Below, one piece after another: positions 60,901 to 64,000 of a stretch of DNA of 64,000 nt. Numbering within the stretch: position 1 is the first letter of the stretch; each line of letters opens with the position of its first letter. The notes beneath the pieces were generated by a model, which saw only the letters and a program-made list of their open reading frames with translations, did not search any database and was not told where the DNA came from. The DNA is taken from assembly GCF_001562255.1 (NCBI RefSeq), contig NZ_CP014301.1, positions 868,001 to 932,000 of the forward strand, given 5' to 3'. This stretch comes from Bosea sp. PAMC 26642. GTDB lineage: Bacteria; Pseudomonadota; Alphaproteobacteria; Rhizobiales; Beijerinckiaceae. A program made the position numbers and the translations under genes.

Positions 60901-62266
60901 GGCCAAGGATAACCTCGCTCTGCGAGAGTTGGCGCCACCGTCCGCGTGCGGCCAACGCTGTTTTCAGGAGGCCATGCTCGGCTTCGACAATGGTGTGCGT
61001 TGTAAAGAGCTTGTCCCCACCAGAGGAAGAGGGCAGGGCGATCAACTCGCCACGAATGCTGTCGGCGAGGGCGATTGCCTCCTGAGCGGTGGCGGATATC
61101 TGCACATGTTCAGCGACAGCACAGAGGATTTGTGGCCATGTCTTCTCCGCTTCAGTCGCGAAGATGGACGAGATCAGCGCGGCCCTGTCGATCGTCGGTC
61201 TGCGCCGTTCCGCAATGGACTTCTCGGGGCCGCGTCTAAGAGCAGCTTCCACCGGCGCCAAAAAAGCAGCCGGATCGCAACCTGCTGCAAGCGCTTCCTC
61301 ACGCCATCGCGGGGTTAGGGCGGCGATCGTTAGTTTCGGGTTCTTGGATTTGCGGGTGGCGTAGGCGGCCCGTTGGGCGGCATTGCGGTCCTTCGCCGTC
61401 TCAAATCCGCCATTGCGCGCAGCAGTCTCAATGGCGGAACGACGCTTGGAAAAAGCCTTCACAAGCACCTCTGGAACGATTGGCAGCACAAAGTTGCGCT
61501 CGTCTCGCGTCACCTCGAGCCCTAGTTCCTGGCGCAGTATGCTTGCCAGCTCGCAACGATAGAGCGCTGCGATCGCCCCTCCAAAAACCCTCAACGAATG
61601 ATTATCGATCGCCCCGATCGAGCCGTCAGCGCGTTTGCAGAGGTTGAAGATGACAGCGTGCGTATGAATTTGTGGATCATTTTCGCGGGACAGACCATGC
61701 AGGTAGAGCGACGCAACAACCTGTGCCGCTGGCTCGCGCACGCGCCCATCCTGTCCAGAACGTGTGATGATGAGGCCCTGACGCTCGATAAAACGCAGCG
61801 CTGCGGCAACAGCGCGATTATGAGCGCTCGCAACAGCGCGCCTCACGTCAGGTGAACCAAGCCCGTATATTATGCTCGCGTCTTTGGGAGGGGAGAGCGA
61901 AAGGTCGTACCCGACGACTTTCTTGGCTTCGCGCTGCTTCGAGTTGAGCCAACGTTCCTTGTGTTTTATGCCTAAAGGCCTGCCGGTTTCAGGATGAAGC
62001 CCCTGCGCCAGACGCAAGATCTTGTCGGAATCGGCGATGTCGCCGGTATGGATGCCGCTGAACGGGCTGCTCGCGCCAGCTTCGAGTTGGCCAAGCTTGA
62101 CGAAAATTCCCCGGCCATCTTCGCCTAGGTGGTCATAATAGGAGATCGCCGCCGTCGAGACGGCGCCCTTCTTCCGCGATTTGATCGAGCGTTCGGCAAG
62201 ACGCGCTGCGTCGGCGGCCTGATCATCGTAATATGCCACAGCGTGAACGGCCGTGCAGTTGAACAT
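57959..62266 (-). CDS. MobF-type conjugative relaxase/helicase (TrwC/TraA-like)
   Basis: A 1435-residue protein that would nick DNA at oriT and unwind it for transfer. The relaxase domain has 'VVGYDLSLSPPKDASIIYG' and the His cluster 'ENDPQIHTHAVIFN' near residue 200, with Tyr residues close to the N-terminus ('AVAYYDD', 'AAISYYDHLG'). The helicase part has Walker A 'GSAGTGKSFSS' near residue 484, Walker B 'VILVDEAGM', and 'VTIHASQGATVDRC'. The last 450 residues are polar and low in recognisable motifs. Lower GC than neighbours. A 101-residue accessory gene precedes it by three bases. No type IV secretion genes are in the window. Confidence 0.92.
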   Translation of the reverse strand: MFNCTAVHAVAYYDDQAADAARLAERSIKSRKKGAVSTAAISYYDHLGEDGRGIFVKLGQLEAGASSPFSGIHTGDIADSDKILRLAQGLHPETGRPLGIKHKERWLNSKQREAKKVVGYDLSLSPPKDASIIYGLGSPDVRRAVASAHNRAVAAALRFIERQGLIITRSGQDGRVREPAAQVVASLYLHGLSRENDPQIHTHAVIFNLCKRADGSIGAIDNHSLRVFGGAIAALYRCELASILRQELGLEVTRDERNFVLPIVPEVLVKAFSKRRSAIETAARNGGFETAKDRNAAQRAAYATRKSKNPKLTIAALTPRWREEALAAGCDPAAFLAPVEAALRRGPEKSIAERRRPTIDRAALISSIFATEAEKTWPQILCAVAEHVQISATAQEAIALADSIRGELIALPSSSGGDKLFTTHTIVEAEHGLLKTALAARGRWRQLSQSEVILGLKRQKELNDEQRLAVIHGLNRDGISVINGSAGTGKSFSSAAIKAITAAAGLRLIVTSSSWQATHVIRRDAGVPVTDSHSLARLLARLARGSELLTAKTVILVDEAGMAPLFDIADLVRRADVAGAKIILVGDAQQLQPVAAGAPMRALADLLGRSALVGIRRQELPWMRQCSMDLAGQRADRAIDTYDTNGHVSVHLDRSTTLSVAAKDYISMAMSTGSVDHESLRSQLMITPRNRDVAALNALIRTKLQSIGLVEADGADVLALPRAKQEGRQPVSLALAVGDRLIFGERLEVGNKTIFNADVARIMSIDPAPGGPVLTFVLDREREDGQPLSFSAPFKDLVSRFRIGEHPIIQHAYAVTIHASQGATVDRCIVVDIDGLSAEHSYVSMTRHRHDLRVHVSAERSLSRGRRETIAVSRTGRLRGTDELQAAPVALTSDERAVTIGAMKANACKVQRAPNPSARLLDQALWLAADDPVTEFKRQMALPRSRNRTPKITNTKLTEPGLPADPTEFSAIERRHLDAIPFNGTRVLTPLGLKQLSDNQLVHIKTKTLIPLAQGLPVWSDQQIEALTRRKAVHDHPIVQSVVLLLLKPVRLARAWVRRTFGLAGLNPFATALHDEERRKRVRKAEVESEPQGTLAEQFASREFDVDDNQASRRKLRLRIWNAQSDRTRRQMDTDPVEIVRDVSNSVQLSDPQSTYVTPPKPVSTVADATPSASSRPSSIPDSPQEHVRLGPAHLWRHAQAQLDEGRPVLVQPTSDRNQVMDNSVKVAAVSSPTHDLKSDARLPSTPKGRTNDANVPMPRSPAATIIPDEQASRNAPDSGRFHNTVRVGRNDPKYERPNTNQFSSNLVDGQKSEPLQSGKTPAMDGATRPPSQFKKDGIAVGHPEEQTRPKSPPTAVKRPAAQTRKPSDLFTRIKQTAVTERAEFGIVDVPKAPSRFKANSAAIRKADAARTIDSSGPPTQAGRPAKKRDDFEIK

Positions 62267-62269
62267 CGA

Positions 62270-62575
62270 TCAATCCTCTCGTTCTTCGGCGATAAAGGCA
62301 CGGGAATGAGGCCGGCTTCGGTGGGAAGCGCTGATCGAGGTCGTCGCGATAAAGCGAACGATCGGGTCAATTTGGTCGGCGAGCGCATCTACCACCCCGC
62401 GGACTGCGGCGATATCGACACGAAGTTTGTCGGCCTGCGCGTCGGCGTCCAGGTAACGCGATAGGGCATGTTGTACGAGGAACGGCAGCAGGACCCTGTC
62501 CACGCGCGCGCGATGCCGGACTTTCTCAAGCAGCATGGGGTCGATGAGGACCCTGAGTTCAGATGGTTTGGCCAC
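62270..62575 (-). CDS. Small relaxase accessory protein (ribbon-helix-helix or MobC-like)
   Basis: A 101-residue basic-N-terminal protein beginning 'MAKPSELRVLIDPMLLEKVRHRARVD', shown in part; the short strand then helix pattern fits a ribbon-helix-helix DNA binder. It starts with GTG 62575 and ends three bases before the relaxase gene, so it is co-expressed. Such proteins assist nicking at oriT. The second half is helical, then polar. Function inferred from location. Confidence 0.6.
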   Translation of the reverse strand: MAKPSELRVLIDPMLLEKVRHRARVDRVLLPFLVQHALSRYLDADAQADKLRVDIAAVRGVVDALADQIDPIVRFIATTSISASHRSRPHSRAFIAEERED

Positions 62576-62793
62576 AGCCCATCACCGTAGGTTTTGTGAA
62601 TGAAATCAGAGGCTTGAGAGCAGTCGCCAGCACCGAAGGGTGCGTGCCTGCGTCGTGAATCTACATCTCACTCGAACACAATGGCCGAGGCCGCGCTATC
62701 GCGTCAAGCTCATTAGAGCGCCATTGCGGTCTATCAGATTTTAGAGTATCAACATGCTGCGGCGGACGGAACTGACTCCACGGGAGACATGAG
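62576..62793. other. Divergent gap of the mobile element; candidate oriT
   Basis: A 218-bp stretch between the relaxase operon and the divergent gene at 62794. It has a short hairpin GCACC-gaag-GGTGC (62630-62643) and AT-rich DNA near 62740. Relaxase-linked oriT regions commonly sit in such divergent gaps, but no known nic sequence was recognised. Confidence 0.4.
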
Positions 62794-63396
62794 ATGACCA
62801 AAAAGCGTCAGCGAGCTGGCAGTGTTACGGCGACCGTCAATCGTGCGGCATTCGAAATGGTGCTGGAGAAGGCCGAGGCGATGCTGACGGACCGCGTCGG
62901 TCTGCCAGAGCTTACCGCGCTCCACGGACGACGGCTGAAGCATGTTCTCGATCAGCATTTCGGCATCGAGTGGCTCGCGCAGGAATATAGCGCTGCCATG
63001 TCCCGACATGCAGGCGGCGACATGATCGATGAAGAGGAGCAGGCCAAGAGCCTCATCGCCAGCTTCGACGAGCGGCGCGTCGCGGGCACCCTTCGCCTGG
63101 TCCCGACCTCGCCGCGCAAGGGCGCTGCCAAGGTGCCTCAGCCGAAGGTTCCGCAGGACCCCGTGATTCAGACGGCTGTCCTTCCCGAGGACGCCCGGAA
63201 AGAGGTTGACCGGAGTGTTCAGCCCACCCCGGCGCCCGGTAACAGCGAAACTCGGGCACAGACCGTGCGACAGCCGGATGCGATGGCCATGGCTCTCAAG
63301 TTCGCAGGGATTGGGCGAGGGGAGACCAAGCGGGAAGAGGAGGGGGCTGGCCGGCCTGTGGTCGAGATCCGGTTGCTGGAGACATCCGAAGAGTGA
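62794..63396 (+). CDS. Hypothetical protein of the mobile element
   Basis: A 200-residue soluble protein: a helical first half ('AAFEMVLEKAEAMLTDRVGLPELTALH', shown in part), and a proline/glutamine-rich second half with acidic end. It resembles no family I know. GGGAG precedes ATG 62794. It is divergent from the relaxase operon, where plasmids often place traC- or traD-like coupling or accessory genes. No function is claimed. Confidence 0.6.
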   Translation: MTKKRQRAGSVTATVNRAAFEMVLEKAEAMLTDRVGLPELTALHGRRLKHVLDQHFGIEWLAQEYSAAMSRHAGGDMIDEEEQAKSLIASFDERRVAGTLRLVPTSPRKGAAKVPQPKVPQDPVIQTAVLPEDARKEVDRSVQPTPAPGNSETRAQTVRQPDAMAMALKFAGIGRGETKREEEGAGRPVVEIRLLETSEE

Positions 63397-63432
63397 TCGG
63401 ATCCTGGCCGGACCATGCCACGCGCGATGACC

Positions 63433-63999
63433 TCAACTGAGATCGAGCAGGTGGGCTTGGACGTCATCAGGACGTCCAAGCTGATCCAGCACGATGCGGG
63501 CTACCTCCAGGTCTTCAGAAAGCCCCACGAGCAGAAGGACGTCATACCCGCGACGCGCATAACCCGTCAGGGTCAGAACAAGTTGCGCGATGGCCGTCGG
63601 CACGCGGCGCTTCTCACCCTGAGCCGACAGGACGCAGACAAGGAGGTGGCGATCAGGGTCGCTAACTGTGAACGCCAGGTGGAGGCTGGGCAAGAACTTC
63701 ATCCTTCCAAGAAGCCCAGGGATTTTGTTGTTGAAACGCGGGCCATCCGGTCCCCACCCTCGAGCAGCCCAAACGAACTTGGCTGCTGGATAGAGGCCTT
63801 CAACGAACTCGCTGGCTTTAACGGAAGCATAGGTCTGCCAGGCCCGGTCGGTCGCACCGGCTACCCGCTCGCCCGTGCTACGATCCGCCCGCTCCTGCGC
63901 GATGAGGCCTGTGAGACTGATCTTGCCATCAACAAGGTCCTCGGCGGCACGGGTCGCGTGATCGGGGGCATAATTGTACCACCGGGCAATAACGGACAC
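63433..63999 (-). CDS. Hypothetical protein, start at or beyond the window edge
   Basis: An open frame of 188 codons reading 'VSVIARWYNYAPDHATRAAE' at its visible start (GTG 63999) and ending 'DDVQAHLLDLS'. The middle has 'FNNKIPGLLGRMKFLPSL' and a hydrophobic strand 'YDVLLLVGLSEDLEVA'. No family is recognised. The true start may lie to the right of the window. It belongs to the region of the mobile element and may be partial. Confidence 0.5.
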   Translation of the reverse strand: MSVIARWYNYAPDHATRAAEDLVDGKISLTGLIAQERADRSTGERVAGATDRAWQTYASVKASEFVEGLYPAAKFVWAARGWGPDGPRFNNKIPGLLGRMKFLPSLHLAFTVSDPDRHLLVCVLSAQGEKRRVPTAIAQLVLTLTGYARRGYDVLLLVGLSEDLEVARIVLDQLGRPDDVQAHLLDLS

Positions 64000-64000
64000 C

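Overview
The window reads as chromosomal DNA from a GC-rich alphaproteobacterium of the order Hyphomicrobiales. A Bosea-like or related soil genus is my best guess, from the style of the proteins, the wealth of TRAP and ABC uptake systems, the NrsF-type anti-sigma factor and the many LysR/IclR/LacI regulators. I could not run a taxonomic search. No rRNA, tRNA or CRISPR array is visible.

Layout. 1-5 kb: the start of a Na+/H+ antiporter, a DUF2254 membrane protein, an OpgC-like acyltransferase with an SGNH-like periplasmic protein, and NhaA. 5.2-26.5 kb: a large catabolic region with two TRAP transporters, one ABC transporter, an enolase-superfamily enzyme, an enoyl-CoA hydratase, a MaoC hydratase, a CoA-transferase, an SDR, a ketopantoate-reductase-like enzyme and a shikimate-dehydrogenase-like enzyme. 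Its regulators are two paralogous LysR proteins, an IclR and a LacI. Matching palindromes lie at two LysR and two LacI divergent junctions. 26.5-28 kb: a broken LysR gene, a small tyrosine recombinase and a dispersed repeat. 28-36.5 kb: a nine-gene minus-strand operon (molybdoenzyme, cytochrome b, PRC-barrel protein, lipid-sugar flippase-like protein, three glycosyltransferase-type proteins, epimerase, PLP enzyme) facing an orphan nrsF. 36.5-41.7 kb: two GSTs, two-gene-per-side DMT/TetR junction, an FkbM methyltransferase and a GT25 glycosyltransferase. 41.8-44.5 kb: a probable acquired island with an ECF42-type sigma factor and its DGPF/YCII partner. 44.5-47.7 kb: small redox enzymes. 47.7-54.1 kb: a second minus-strand membrane/redox operon (Rieske-ferric reductase fusion, patatin, twin-CxxxC protein) and a TPR protein. 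54.3-57.8 kb: a region of decay with a frameshifted Anbu peptidase, TonB receptor and AraC remnants and a beta-propeller fragment. 58-64 kb: a mobile element with a MobF relaxase.

How it fits together. The strongest new observation is regulatory. Three perfect copies of GTAACC-N16-CGAA, the promoter I recall for Caulobacter ECF sigma factor SigF, occur in the window, each oriented toward a gene start. Two sit back to back between nrsF and the nine-gene operon. The third lies in the 3' end of the TPR gene and points into the Rieske/patatin operon. The NrsF protein keeps two cysteines at 130 and 180, almost the spacing and numbering of its Caulobacter counterpart, but no sigma factor gene lies beside it. 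Together these suggest that two separate multi-gene envelope/redox operons, 12 kb apart, form one SigF-type regulon.

The 54-58 kb stretch and the 26.5-28 kb stretch look like scars of deletions and insertions. Both short frameshifts (chlorite-dismutase-like gene, Anbu) could be sequencing errors and should be checked in reads.
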